In this document: positions 11,767-21,630 of the stretch, piece by piece
Position numbering within the stretch: position 1 is the stretch's first letter
Layout: the number at the start of each line of letters is the position of its first letter
Source: Macrothele yani
Taxonomy: Eukaryota; Arthropoda; Arachnida; Araneae; Macrothelidae
DNA: 64,000 bases
Direction of reading: 5' to 3'
Assembly (NCBI GenBank): GCA_039090855.1
Contig: CM077025.1
Span: 100,296,489-100,360,488, forward strand
Notes under the pieces: generated by a model
What the model was told of the DNA's origin: nothing
The model's input: only the letters and a program-made list of their open reading frames with translations
The model's database searches: none
Position numbers and translations under genes: made by a program

Positions 11767-12336
11767 CTGAGCTCAGTACACCCTTGAAATGAGTTTGAAA
11801 AATCAGGACTGTTTTAACTATAGTTTCTTTTGTCCATCACCAATGAATTTCATTAGACAGGAAATATGTTCTACTGAAACATTTTCCTGGCATGGTAAGA
11901 AAAAGATAAGTAATTTTATTTCATTGTAGTGATTTTGCCACAGTGATAAAGCCAAAATGTTAATATGCATTGTCAGAAATATAATATTCATATGACATGG
12001 TAAAACTCAGAGGACATTTGGTGGCTCATACCAAATTTGTCAAGACACTGGTATCAAGCACTGTAAAATTCAGCATAACCAGAACTCTCTCAGAGAATAA
12101 GGTTGAAACAAGTCTGGAGTTTTATATTCAGTGGTTAAAAATTGGATATCTTATATGTGTTACCTTTGTTGAATGGATGCAATACAATAATGTGATTGGT
12201 TAGTTTCTTTTTCTTGATCATTCAGGTAACAAACAGCTTACTAGCAATGAGAATGGAAGTGAATCAGGTGTGCTGAACAGTGCACTGCCTGCCACCTGTT
12301 GTAACATTCTAACAAAAAGTTGTCTTATAACCTCTG

Positions 12337-12553
12337 CCCTGGTGGCACAGTGGTCTAAGTGCTGGCTTCTGACTGTTCATCCAAGTGGCCCAGTTTGAAT
12401 TCAGTAAGGCATGGATGTTGTGTTTTTGTCACAGCACTGGTTCTCTCCCTTCCCTGAAACCAGTGCCTCTAAATCAATGATGGGCAACTGATTGATTATA
12501 GCCAATCAAGCTGCACACAGTAGTCGTTAAACCCTTAAACAATAAAATCTGCT
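12337..12553 (+). mobile_element. tRNA-derived SINE, copy 2 (old)
   Basis: It begins TGGTGGCACAGTGGTCTAAG (A-box region), has a decayed B box (GTTTGAATTC), and then the same body as the copies at 353 and 23527, including GGCATGGATGTTGTG and CTCTCCCTTCCCTG. It ends in an A-rich tail near 12550. More point mutations than the other copies indicate greater age. Confidence 0.85.
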
Positions 12554-12900
12554 GAAAGAAAAGGGGGAAAACTTTGCAAGCAAATTACTACGTTATTTCA
12601 TATTTGCTATTTTTATAGAAGTATATAAAACCATTTTGATACTTAAGTGTCATTTTCATGTTTGTTTTTATGTAAGACAAAGAGAGCAAGTTTCTCAAGT
12701 GATTTGCTGTTTAAGAAAAGACAAAACAAAAAAACACTACCATAAAGTGTGTTGAATTGCCATCTATATTTAGTTCACATTTTAAAAATAAAAGCTAAAA
12801 AATGTCACCATTGCTCTATGTTTTGAAAAAGTATGCAGAAGCAGAGCTGTCTAAAAAGACTCAACCATTAAAACAGGAAATTTGCTGCAAACCCATGAAG

Positions 12901-12995
12901 CATGAACATCTATTTCACATCTTCATGGTTGATTGTATGTGCAGTGATGACTGAGGTGGACAGTCGACCATGAATGTGTGAAATAGTGGTTCATG
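12901..12995. repeat. Imperfect 36-bp hairpin
   Basis: Arms 12901-12936 and 12960-12995 are inverted with few mismatches (CTATTTCACA...TTCATGG against CCATGAATGTGTGAAATAG). Spacer 23 bp. No associated gene. Confidence 0.8.
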
Positions 12996-14013
12996 AAAGC
13001 GATTGTCTAGTTTAGATGTGTAAGGCTGAATGAAACTTTTAGCCTTGAGTTTTAAAAATTACTGTAAATACGTGTTTTTAGATTACAATAACTGTTTTAA
13101 ATGTTTTCAAAGTCAACTTAATACATTTTGATAATGTAGATTTAAATTGGTAACCATGTGGATGCAGTTTGAATGTTGCAGTAGATATAGTTAACAATAG
13201 CATTAATGCAGGGTTAAAATATAAATAAATGTTGTTTGGGAATAAATTTGGAACAATTTCATAGTAATATAAATAAATGAATAAATAAATTCAATTTAAA
13301 TTATAGCATAAGGCTGTAACAGAATCAGAGTTAGGGGGAGGGAGGTGTAATTGCCCTCCCAGAAGGGTCATACCATGGATAAATTCATGTTCTGAGGTGC
13401 ATAAAAAGTGGAAATGCACAATGAGTGAATAATTTATTGAAAATTATCTCAAAAAGAAAGTTCTGCACATCAGAATTTTCTTTTTCTAAAGACTAGTTCG
13501 CTACGTACAGTATTCCACATGCCTAACCAGACTATAGAACAATCTCCTGTGTGAGGTGTGGATCCCTCGTGTGGCTGAAAAGAGAATTGCCTGAAACAAC
13601 AGAGAGAAGTACCGTATTTGTCGGAGTATAACACACACTTTTTCCCTAAAATTTAGGACTGAAATTCTACCTGCGTGTTATATGCATATACTACTTTTTA
13701 AAATTTAAACTTATGTAAAATGAATACTGCTGCAGAGTGTGATGCATCCCAACATTGCCAAATGTTAACGTTTTTTTCAGAGTTGCCAACTTTCAGAAGG
13801 AGCTGTCTAGAGCAATAGCACATGATTTGCTTTGTTGCCAGATTGGAAAGGTAAGTTCTGTAACGGTAACTCCGTGTGACGTAATGCAATGAGAGATTTC
13901 CAGATGTATGGAACATAAATGGGGAGCTCAGAGTTACAATTTTTGGAAAATAAAATTTCCAAAATGCCTTAAAAACTATTATACGTAACTTTTAAGCGTG
14001 CTCTCTCGAGAAT

Positions 14014-14846
14014 TTGTTAGTGCTTTTCAACCGCATTTGGTTGGAGCACAGTTTCCCGGACTCTTGGCGAAGAGCTTTTGTTTTACCTTTTCCCAAGCCT
14101 GGCAAAGACCCCAAGTCTCCCTCTAGTTATCGGCCAATTGCCCTCACTAGCTGTCTGTGCAAAATCCTTGAACGAATGGTTAATTCCCGGCTAATTTATT
14201 TTCTAGAAGAACATCGAATACTGTCTCCATCACAAAGCGGCTTCCGCCGTCATCGTTCAGCTCCTGACCATCTCCTGCTCCTTGAGACGTCTGTTCGTGA
14301 GGTGTTGGTACGTAGGCAGCACCTGGTGTCTGTATTTTTTGACATCGAAAAAGCTTACGATAGAGCGTGGCGTCACGGTATCCTCCGCGACCTCCACGAA
14401 AATGGGTTGCAAAAACATTCGTTGCCAGCTTCCTTCGTAACCGCGTGTTCCAGGTGCGCCTGGGTACGACGCTCTCTGCCTTTTTCCATCAAGAACAAGG
14501 TGTCCCTCAAGGCAGCATTCTTTCGGTGACTCTGTTCATCCTCCGCATAAACTGTCTTCTCAAAAATCTTCCTCCAGCGGTTTTGGCTACCATTTATTTT
14601 GACGACCTTCACATCTTCTGTTCGTCATCCAGCATGCATTTCGTTGAAAGGCAGCTGCAATCTGCAATTACCCAGATTGTTAAAGCGGCTAACAATAATG
14701 GGTTTGTTCTTTCTCCCGACAAGACAGCCTGTGTCCATTTCTGCCGGAGGCGTGGCCTCCATCCTGATCCAGAGCTCTATTTGGACCGTGCAGCCATTCC
14801 CATTTTGCCAGAAACCAAGTTCCTTGGTTTTCTGGCAAAACGGTGA
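14014..14846 (+). pseudogene. LINE reverse transcriptase (frameshifted)
   Basis: Reverse transcriptase for target-primed copying of LINE RNA. Visible motifs in order are FPKPGKD...SSYRPIALTSCLCKILE, FLEEHRILSPSQSGFRRHRS, VFFDIEKAYDRAWRHG, then after a frameshift near 14420 NRVFQVRLG, QGVPQGSILS and the catalytic box YFDDL (usual form YADD). LPETKFLGF closes the block at about 14835, where a second frameshift restores the first frame. The frame changes prove it is dead. The upstream endonuclease and ORF1 are absent. Confidence 0.88.
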
Positions 14847-16082
14847 CCGTGCTCTCACCTTTCGCTCGCACGTTCGACGGCTAAGGACTTCCTGTCTGAG
14901 AGCCTTGTCAATCCTTAAGATCCTTGCCTCAGTCTCCTGGGGTGCAGACAGAACTTCCTTGTTCCGTATTTACCATTCTCTCATTCGGTCTAAGCTGGAT
15001 TGTGGCTGTCTGGTGTATGGCTCTGCGCGTCCTTCCGTTCTCCGGCCGTTGGATACCATCCACCATCAAGCGCTGCGTCTTTGTACGGGAGCATTTCACA
15101 CGTCACCCATTCCCAGCCTTTATGCCGACGCGAACGAACCGTCGCTTCATTTACGCCGTCTGCAGCTGTCTCTTCAATTTTACCTGAAACTTAAATCTCT
15201 CTCAGACCATCCTTTATACGATGCAGTTTTTCATCCCCAGCATGCTCGTTTGTTCGAGATCCGTCCCTCGTGCATTCGAACCTTCAGTCTTCGTATGGCG
15301 GCCGTAGCTCGTGATGCAGGGCTCGACTTGTCACTCGTTGGAGAGACCAGGGGCTTTGAGGATCCCCCATGGCATCCTCTTGGTGTCATGGTTGATACCA
15401 GCTTTACATCTTTTGACAAGTCCTCAACCCCTGCGTCAGTGTACCAGCAGCTCTTCGCTGAACACCGTTACGTCAATGCAGACTTTATTCCTGTTTTCAC
15501 CGATGGATCTAAGGGGGCTGGTGTTGTTGGATCCGCCGCCGTCTGCGTTGACGAAGTTTCTGTTGCCCGCATTCCTACTGAGGCCACGGTGTTTTCGGCG
15601 GAGATGCATGCTGTGTATCTTGCACTTGTTCACGTGCAGTCGAGCTCTCATCAGCGTGCTATTGTGTACACTGATTCGTTGAGTGTTGTGCAATCATTGT
15701 CATCTTTGGATTTCACTGGCCACCCACTTCTTTTTACCGTACGGAGACTTCTTCGTTCTTTGCTCGAGGCTGATGTCCAGATTCGGTTGTGCTGGATTCC
15801 TCGGCATGTTGGGATCCCAGGAAACAAGTCTGCCGATGCTGCTGCTAGATCTGCCTCCTCTTTGGTCGTCACACCCTTGCCACTGTTCAACCGTGATTTT
15901 CGCTTTCTTGTTCACGATCATATCAGACGAACGTGGCGGGGTCTGTGGGACCAACAGGTGGAGAATAAACTGCACCGTGTTAAACCTATCCTTGGAGTCT
16001 GGAAATCATCATGTCGCCGGAACCGTAGGGAAGAAATTGTTTTTGCGCGTCTCCGCATTGGGATTGTCGCTTCACGCATAGC
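14840..16082 (+). pseudogene. LINE thumb and RNase H domain
   Basis: After the RT palm the frame continues through a thumb/linker (SWGADRTSLFRIYHSLIRS, LDCGCLVYGSA) into a complete RNase H fold near 15500-15870. The four acidic residues expected at the active site are all visible: D in FTDGSKGAG, E in SAEMHAVYLAL, D in VYTDSLSVVQSL and D in GNKSADAAAR. HVGIPGNKSAD is the typical closing motif. The stretch has no stop over 480 codons, so damage is concentrated upstream. It degrades the RNA strand during retrotransposition. Confidence 0.88.
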
Positions 16083-16376
16083 TATTTGCTGTGTGGCGAC
16101 ACTGCCCCGGTGTATGAGACGTGCGACTGTTTACTCACCGTCTCTCATGTTTTGTGCAGTTGTGTTCGTTTTCGTAATCATCGGTTTCACTATTTTCAGT
16201 CTCATCTGCTGGATGACGGCGCAGCTACACTGCAAAAGCTTTTGGGCGACCACTGTGACACTTTCGCAGTATTTTCGTTCTTAAAGCAGATTGACTTTTT
16301 AAAATTTTATTTAAAAAAAAAAATTAATAATTATAACAGGGAATTAATAAATTTATATATAAACCTATTTAACTAA
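16083..16376 (+). pseudogene. LINE C-terminal Cys/His region
   Basis: After a frameshift near 16050 the protein continues with LLCGDTAPVYETCDCLLTVS and HVLCSCVRFRNHR, a C-x(n)-C...H-x3-C arrangement common at the C terminus of LINEs that carry RNase H. It runs to 16376 in an AT-rich 3' segment with no recognised domain. Non-functional because of the frameshift. Confidence 0.7.
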
Positions 16377-16479
16377 CTAGTCTTCACAGCTTTCATCATT
16401 CTCTTTTCTAACTTTTACCAAGCCTGTCTGCTCTTAATCATTTCACCCCGCTTTTAAAAATCTTTAACTGATAGTTCTG

Positions 16480-16548
16480 TGTCTGGCGCTCTTTGGCCAA
16501 ACCTGGCCCTTGCGCCACTAAAATCAATTAACTAACTAACTAACTAGC
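16480..16548 (+). other. LINE 3' hairpin and AACT tail
   Basis: GTCTGGCGCTCTTTGGCCAA...CTTGCGCCA folds with TGGCGC pairing GCGCCA, then AATCAATTAACTAACTAACT. The same module recurs at 48732-48819 and, more diverged, at 57905-57960. It is probably the structure recognised by the LINE reverse transcriptase. Confidence 0.75.
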
Positions 16549-16833
16549 TCTCAATTACCATCAACGTAACTAGTTACGTGCGTTGCTTATCACTCATTTT
16601 TAAATGCCCATGTATTTAAAGAAAAGAAAAAAAGCACTGCACATCATATCAAAGACACAAAATAAATTTATTAATCTTTATACTTACAGTGTAAATTAGG
16701 AGATTCAAATTTGTGCAGAAATAGGCAAAAGTAATTGAGGTAGTTGCCTTCTATGCACGATCTTGATAAGAAGAATAACTCAAAACATAAATTTAAATTC
16801 ATCGGCTGAATTTAAAGATTTTATTGTATATAC

Positions 16834-16880
16834 ATGTATGAGAACTTTCAGGTTTCCCTAGAACCCATCATCAGATACAT
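16834..16880 (-). ncRNA. Hammerhead-like ribozyme motif (left arm)
   Basis: On minus: stem I strand ATGTAT, core CTGATGA (16874-16868), a weak stem GGTT/AACC, GAAA (16849-16846), GTTC, TC at the expected cleavage position, then ATACAT closing a perfect 6-bp stem I. The order matches a type I hammerhead with a tiny stem III. Extra unpaired bases flank stem II, so activity is uncertain. Confidence 0.45.
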
Positions 16881-16921
16881 AAACAGAATTATATATTAAA
16901 CGTATATTCCTTCTTCTGTTT

Positions 16922-16968
16922 ATGTATCTGACGATGGGTTCTAGGGAAATCTGAAAGTTCTCATACAT
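16922..16968 (+). ncRNA. Hammerhead-like ribozyme motif (right arm)
   Basis: Same structure on plus: ATGTAT, CTGACGA (16928-16934; a C at core position 7 is tolerated in hammerheads), a stem with one arm mutated (AATC replaces AACC), GAAA (16953-16956), GTTCTC, ATACAT. Stem I is intact, stem II weakened. Confidence 0.4.
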
Positions 16969-17159
16969 ATACAATAAAATCTTAAAATCATACATATACA
17001 ATATAATACAATAAAATCATGTATATACAATAAAATCTTTAAATTCAGCCGATGAATTTAAATTTGTGTTTTGAGTTATTCTTCTTGTCAAGATTGTGCA
17101 TAGAAGGCAACTACAGCGTAAATGTTGTTTTCAAGTTTTCAAGCAGTTCTACTTCTTTT

Positions 17160-17560
17160 ATTACAAATTATCCACACACAACCATATTTTTTAGTAATGT
17201 CAGAATCTGGAAACATCTTAATAAATAAAGGCCTGTCATGATCTTCCACAAAGATGGGCAAATTATGTTCTATAATAAAAGCTGTGTGAACAATGTTTCC
17301 ACACATATTACACGGATACCTTCTGTTGTGGAAATAAATGAAGATGCAAGAGTTTGACTAGATGCCTTTACTTTAGCATTATCTAATGTTAGCAGCATGC
17401 GACATAACATTTGCAGTCGCTTAAACCACCATGTGCGACAGTGAAATCAATGTCACAAACAGAACAACAGTAAGTGTGCGTTTCGGATTTCTTGGAACAC
17501 TTCAAAACGGGCCATTGCTTCTTGTAAGCATTGACTATGCGGCCGTTTCAACATAATGCA
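17160..17560 (-). pseudogene. hAT-type transposase N-terminal (BED-like finger) fragment
   Basis: On minus the frame reads RIVNAYKKQWPVLKCSKKSE, then a Cys-x2-Cys core (YCCSVCDIDFTVAHGGLSDC), resembling the BED-like zinc finger seen at the start of many arthropod hAT proteins. Several stops and weaker similarity to the following helical region come next. The finger would bind the transposon ends. It is degraded and its boundaries are unclear; it may be cargo of the pogo element or a separate insertion. Confidence 0.42.
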
Positions 17561-18549
17561 CACAAAGGAGTTTACCTTGTTCAGGTAATGCACTATATTG
17601 AAAACTGCAAACAACTACCTATGTCCACTCCACTCCACTTCTGAAACTTCCAGCCCTGCACCGCGCTTTTCCCGAAGCCAACACTCCCGTCAGCCAAGAC
17701 CTGTTCAGCTCTCTGCTGCCCTACAATGCCATAAGCAACAAGCTCGAATGCACTCACAAATGCAGTGAAATAGATTAGCCTTGATAACAGGGCAAGGGCC
17801 AAGAAGAGTGAAATATCCCATTCTTCTGTGGTTATAAACACACATACTGAAAGACGGCATTTAAAGAAAGAGAAAAAAAAAAGGGAAAAGCATACTTTAA
17901 TACACTTGAAAGAATTTTCAATTTAACCTTTTAAAAAACACTGAAATAATGAGGATAATAACAAAAAAAATACAGTAATTACAGCAAAGGGAGTTTTTAA
18001 AGCCTTGAGCAGAGCGCATAGATTTAGCTGTCGAAAATGGAGCAACTGCACTCAAAGCTGAGCACTTGGCATCAGGCCTTGATTTCGTTTTTTTATTAGC
18101 AGTAGCAACACTTGCTAGTGGTCTTATTTTTTCTTAGCAAATTGCATTATCTGCTAGCAAAAGTTTATTAACATTATACAAAAAAACTTTAACATGTCCC
18201 CCTCCATAACTCAATCATGATCACTAATGGAGAGGGACATGTTTGTACTTTTTAAGAAATGTTCATTTCCAGAAAGCAGTTGTTCCTTTTTGTATGTGTC
18301 TAAAATATTTAACACGTGCAATGCAGTGGCGCTTTACCGTTCACACTAAAACATTCACAATTTTTTCACAAGCAACTTTTGCTAGAACCACTTTTTATCA
18401 CTAGCAAAATGCATTTGCTTGCTAGCAATTTGCTACTAACTACTGGTTGAAATCGAGCCTTGCTTGGCATGTCTTTTTTTTTTTAGTCTGTCTCGTCACT
18501 TTCATACGTGCAGAGTGCTCACAGTTAAACAACTGGTTCCTGCATTCGC

Positions 18550-18987
18550 TACTTGTCTCATTTTCTTAAAACTATCCCTAATGGAATCAAGACAAGCATT
18601 CAGCATATGCATCTGGTTTCAAGTTGAAGGTTGTGGAATATGCCAAGCAACATGGAAATAGGGCTGCAGTATGGCATTTTGGAGAGCCGCCAACAGAATG
18701 CACAATATGAGAGTGACGAAGAAATGAAGAAAAAATCAAGACATTATCAAGAACAAAATGCAATTTTTGCAGTGGTATTGCTTGGCCAAATTGGAAAAGC
18801 AGGTAAAAGAATTCTTCCTTAATCAAAGAAAATCTGGCATTGTTTTATCAACAGAAATGATAATTATTCAAGCAGTGAAAATCAGCAAAGAGTTACAAAT
18901 ACACGATTTCGAAGGTACAGCATCATGGTGCCAAAGATTTATGAAGAGACATGAGCTTTGAATGCGAACAAGAACCAGGAAGTGTAT
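18550..18987 (+). pseudogene. pogo/CENP-B-type transposase, DNA-binding block
   Basis: The block resembles the two helix-turn-helix units of pogo-like transposases: FKLKVVEYAKQHGNRAAVWH near 18618-18677, and after frame changes a second CENP-B-type HTH with VKEFFLNQRKSG, QAVKISKELQ and GTASWCQRFMKRHEL ending at 18960. It would bind the terminal repeats. Stops (for example TGA after HEL) and at least one frameshift inactivate it. A PLE interrupts it at 18988; the frame continues at 20601 across the 12-bp duplication. Confidence 0.8.
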
Positions 18988-19020
18988 TTAGAATAAATTA
19001 TCAACGTTTTTTCACAATTA

Positions 19021-19097
19021 AATGTTTTATTAATATCGACTATAGTTTCGCAGAGCGTCTGGCTTGGCATCATCAGGACGAATGGAGCGTAAACATT
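19021..19097 (-). ncRNA. Hammerhead ribozyme-like motif, PLE-1 left end
   Basis: On minus: outer stem I strand AATGTTT, then CGTC, core CTGATGA (19076-19070), stem II centred on a 5-base loop, GAAA (19049-19046), C-TATA-G as a minimal stem III, GTC with cleavage expected after C (19038), GATA, then AAACATT closing the outer stem I. Compared with the plus-strand copy, one stem I and one stem II pair are weakened. Confidence 0.55.
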
Positions 19098-20034
19098 CAA
19101 ATAATTGTGACATCATGAGAGTTCTGACGGTCACGGTTTTTGTTGAGTTGTTTCCACGCGCTTGAAGGAAATGGCGTAGACGTCATGTCATTGACAAGTC
19201 GTGAAGAATTCCGGTATATGTGGAAAGCTTCTAATACATTAGGCTTGTTAGTCGAATCAGGTTTATCAATAAGAATAGCGTTTCCAAACAAAAATTTATG
19301 GTTATTTTCATGACAATGTTGGGCTATTGATGACTTCTTCAGTTCATAGTTCCGTACGTAAGTTTTGTGTTCCTTCACATGGAAACTTAAAGCCCTGCGG
19401 GTCTGTCCTATATATGAAAGTCCACATTCACAAGGTATCTGATAAATTCCCCAGGAATTTGTCTTGGACGTAGTCTTTTGATCTGTAAAAATTCATCTTG
19501 TTTTTTGAAAATCACTTTGAAATTAAAACTTTTGAGAATTTTTGAAATTCTGAAGCAAATCTGAGGAGCAAATGGGATAACCGCCCAATTCGTTCGTACT
19601 GGGAGGTCTACTGGCATGAGCGAGCAGACGGGCTTCGGTTTCCTAAATTTTTGGACAGCTTTTTCTATCACGGAAGGGCTATATCCTCTGTGTACTGCAG
19701 TTTGTTTAAGAAAATCAAGCTCTTTCTGTAAGGAATCCTCAGTTGAGCATATATGTACTGCACGATATACGTATGTGTAGAAAGCAGACATTTTTTGTTT
19801 CCATGGGTGATTTGATTTTGCATGTGGAGGTAAGGAAACAGCAAATGGCTTTCGATAAACTGTTGTACTAAAGGATCCTTCAGAGCGTGACACAAGGACA
19901 TCTAGGAATGGTAAGCAGCCATTATTTTTAGTCTCACATGTGAACTGTGTATGAGGATCAATTGAATTGATAAGTTCAACTAATTTAGGTAGTTCGGAAT
20001 TCCTGCCTTTCCAGAGGACAAAGGTATCAATCAT
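19097..20034 (-). pseudogene. PLE reverse transcriptase C-terminus and GIY-YIG endonuclease
   Basis: On minus the first part (20034-19408) starts just before the catalytic box as IDTFVLW and continues with CLPFLDVLVSRSEG and TTVYRKPF, typical of the PLE palm/thumb. The second part contains the GIY-YIG module: CECGLSYIGQTRRALSFHVKEH across 19437-19372, then the C-terminal part ending 19097. PLEs use RT plus GIY-YIG to copy RNA and nick the target. The N-terminal two thirds of RT are missing and a frameshift near 19470 separates the blocks, so it is dead. Confidence 0.88.
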
Positions 20035-20109
20035 CTACATATCAAATTCACAGGCCGAATGTAATGAGCTGAAACAGTTTGTCCTCGAAGTGACGCATGT
20101 AGACTTCGC

Positions 20110-20453
20110 ATAAAACATGTGAATGTGGACTTTCATATATAGGACAGACCCGCAGGGCTTTAAGTTTCCATGTGAAGGAACACAAGACTTGCGTACGGAA
20201 CTATGAACTGAAGAAGTCATCAATAGCCCAACATTGTCACGAAAATAACCATAAATTTTTGTTTGGAAACGCTATTCTTATTGATAAACCTGATTCGACT
20301 AACAAGCCTAATGTATTAGAAGCTTTCCACATATACCGGAATTCTTCACAACTTGTCAATGACATGACGTCTACGCCATTTTTTTCAAGCGCGTGGAAAC
20401 AACTCACCAAAAACCGTGACCGTCAGAACTCTCATGATGTCACAATGATTTGA
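20110..20453 (+). pseudogene. PLE GIY-YIG domain, inverted second copy
   Basis: On plus, CECGLSYIGQTRRALSF is followed by HVKEHKTCVRNYELKKSSIA and the same C-terminus as the minus-strand copy at 19097-19437, nearly identical. It represents the inverted terminal part of PLE-1. The upstream RT is absent. The high identity between the copies means they arose together in one insertion event. Confidence 0.85.
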
Positions 20454-20529
20454 ATGTTTACGCTCCATTCGTCCTGATGATGCCGAGCCGGACGCTCTGC
20501 GAAACTATAGTCGATGTTAATAAAACATT
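20453..20529 (+). ncRNA. Hammerhead ribozyme-like motif, PLE-1 right end (best example)
   Basis: Outer stem I AATGTTT (20453-20459) pairs AAACATT (20523-20529). Inner stem I CGTC (20470-20473) pairs GATG (20513-20516). The core CTGATGA is 20474-20480. Stem II is GC and GAGC around loop CGGAC, pairing GCTC and GC with one mismatch. GAAA is 20501-20504. Stem III is C-TATA-G. GTC at 20510-20512 is the predicted cleavage site. One extra T (20481) lies between the core and stem II. This is the layout of PLE-encoded type I hammerheads with very short stem III. Confidence 0.65.
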
Positions 20530-20600
20530 TAATAGTGAAAAAACGTTGATAAATTATTCTAAATGAACATCACAAGTGTGTAGTCTTGAATTATATATAA

Positions 20601-21135
20601 CAGGAAGTGTATGCCAGATGATTATGAAGAGAAAATAATAAATTTTCGTAGGTTTATTATTAAAGAAAAGAAAAGACAAAATTTCAAAATGGGTCAAATC
20701 CGCAACATGGATGAAGTACCTTTTACTTTCGATATATCTTCAAATGAAACTGTGGACCTGAAAGGTGCTAAGACAGTAACGATCGAAACTTCCGGGCATG
20801 AAAAAACATTGTTACGCTGTTGTTCTTGCCTGCACTGCAGATGGAAATAAGCTGCCACCATTGGTAATTTTTAAAAGAAAAACTTTTCCAAAGGAGAAAA
20901 TTCCAAGTAGTGTACATGTGCATGTTCATCCTAAAGGTTGAATGGATGAAGATGGCATGAAGCTTTGGATTAGAAATGTGTGGGGGAAGTGCCCAGGTGG
21001 TTTGTTAAAGAAGCCGTCCTTGTTAGTATAGGGCACATTTAGATCTCATCTTACAGAAACAGTGAGAGCAGAATTGCAAAAGTGAAAAACAGAAATAGCA
21101 GTTATTCCAGGAGGACTTACATCACAATTACAGCC
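20601..21135 (+). pseudogene. pogo-type transposase, catalytic block
   Basis: It continues the transposase after the PLE: KCMPDDYEEKIINFRRFI, then QIRNMDEVPFTFDI, where the D of NMDE is the expected first catalytic aspartate of the DDE/D domain. Next comes the GAKTV...GHEKT segment and, after a frameshift near 20795, VVLACTADGNKLPPLVIFKR. It closes with IPGGLTSQLQP before the 495-bp insertion. Internal stops near 20940 and 21030 inactivate it. DDE domains cut and join the transposon ends. Confidence 0.82.
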
Positions 21136-21630
21136 AAAGAGTAATTAAGGCTGTCAAAACACGGTCATATTCGTCTTAATATAGAGCACAAACACTACAC
21201 CTCCCAATCACTATCTAAAAACGTAGGTTAAAAAAGTATTTATTTACAATTAAAAGGGCGAGTTTAAAAGCTCTAGCGAGCACTTTCGCGAACCACTATG
21301 GTCGCATCATCAGGCTAAGGAGTGAAATCACTATGAAGCGGTACATGACTTATATAGTAACAGAGATGAGCACAAGATTACAAATATGTAAATGAGATGA
21401 GTAAAAGATATTAAATGTAAATCACTACAAACTATTTACAAAATTACCTAAATTATTTTGAGGGTTCCTCGCTTGAATATTCCAACATGAGATCTCTCCA
21501 GGCACTAGGAACATAAACAGGTATATCCTCATTGCAGCACTTGGGACCTAAAACTGGGAATCTGATCGTGCTTTGACAGCCTTAATTACCCTTTGACTTG
21601 TTGCACGAAAGTACTACCTCTGGTTTTTAA
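21136..21630 (-). mobile_element. 495-bp non-coding insertion carrying a hammerhead-like motif
   Basis: It is bounded by ACAATTACAGCC (21124-21135) and ACAATTGCAGCC (21631-21642), a 12-bp duplication with one change; excision restores the transposase frame. The ends are inverted: AAAGAGTAATTAAGGCTGTC near 21136 against GACAGCCTTAATTACCCTTT near 21577-21596. About 34 bp more lie on the right, outside the inverted end. There is no ORF. The layout parallels the PLE insertions in this window, so it looks like a short non-autonomous PLE derivative. Confidence 0.7.
21274..21317 (-). ncRNA. Hammerhead-like ribozyme motif
   Basis: On minus: TAGC, core CTGATGA (21313-21307), an extra T, stem II GCGACCA / TGGTTCGC with one bulge, GAAA (21287-21284), GTGC, TC at the cleavage position, then GCTA closing a 4-bp stem I. 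Stem II is strong. Stem III is at most one or two pairs. Confidence 0.5.

Larger units (their letters stand above)
13998..16548 (+). mobile_element. 5'-truncated I-group LINE with RNase H
   Basis: The element retains reverse transcriptase, RNase H and a C-terminal Cys/His knuckle region, then a 3' UTR ending with a TGGCGC...GCGCCA hairpin and an (AACT)n tail at 16527-16548. The endonuclease domain is missing, so it is 5' truncated. A possible 6-bp duplication GCTCTC flanks it (about 13999 and 16549), too short to be decisive. RNase H downstream of RT places it in the I group in the broad sense. It sits inside the pogo element and is therefore younger than it. Confidence 0.85.
16734..17114. 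mobile_element. Foldback pair of PLE-like ends
   Basis: Left arm 16734-16890 and right arm 16915-17114 are inverted copies: GCCTTCTATGCACGATCTTG against CAAGATTGTGCATAGAAGGC, and ATTTAAATTCATCGGCTGAA against TTCAGCCGATGAATTTAAAT. The right arm has about 45 bp of extra AT-rich duplication around 16983-17035. Each arm carries a hammerhead-like motif. There is no ORF, so this looks like a PLE reduced to its inverted terminal repeats, or a non-autonomous derivative. Confidence 0.72.
18988..20600 (-). mobile_element. Penelope-like element (PLE-1) with 12-bp TSD
   Basis: CAGGAAGTGTAT is present at both 18976-18987 and 20601-20612. The element carries a minus-strand RT C-terminal part plus GIY-YIG domain, and a plus-strand second copy of the GIY-YIG end. 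It is therefore an inverted pair of 3' ends, a common PLE outcome. The outer inverted ends start TTAGAATAAATTATCAACG. The right side has about 40 bp more, outside the inverted end, before the duplication. Removing the element and one duplication restores the pogo transposase frame. Confidence 0.88.

Noticed and set aside
17593..17841. 82-codon minus-strand ORF as a membrane protein
   Set aside because: It has no family resemblance and ends at the hAT finger fragment, which reads in a different context; treated as chance.
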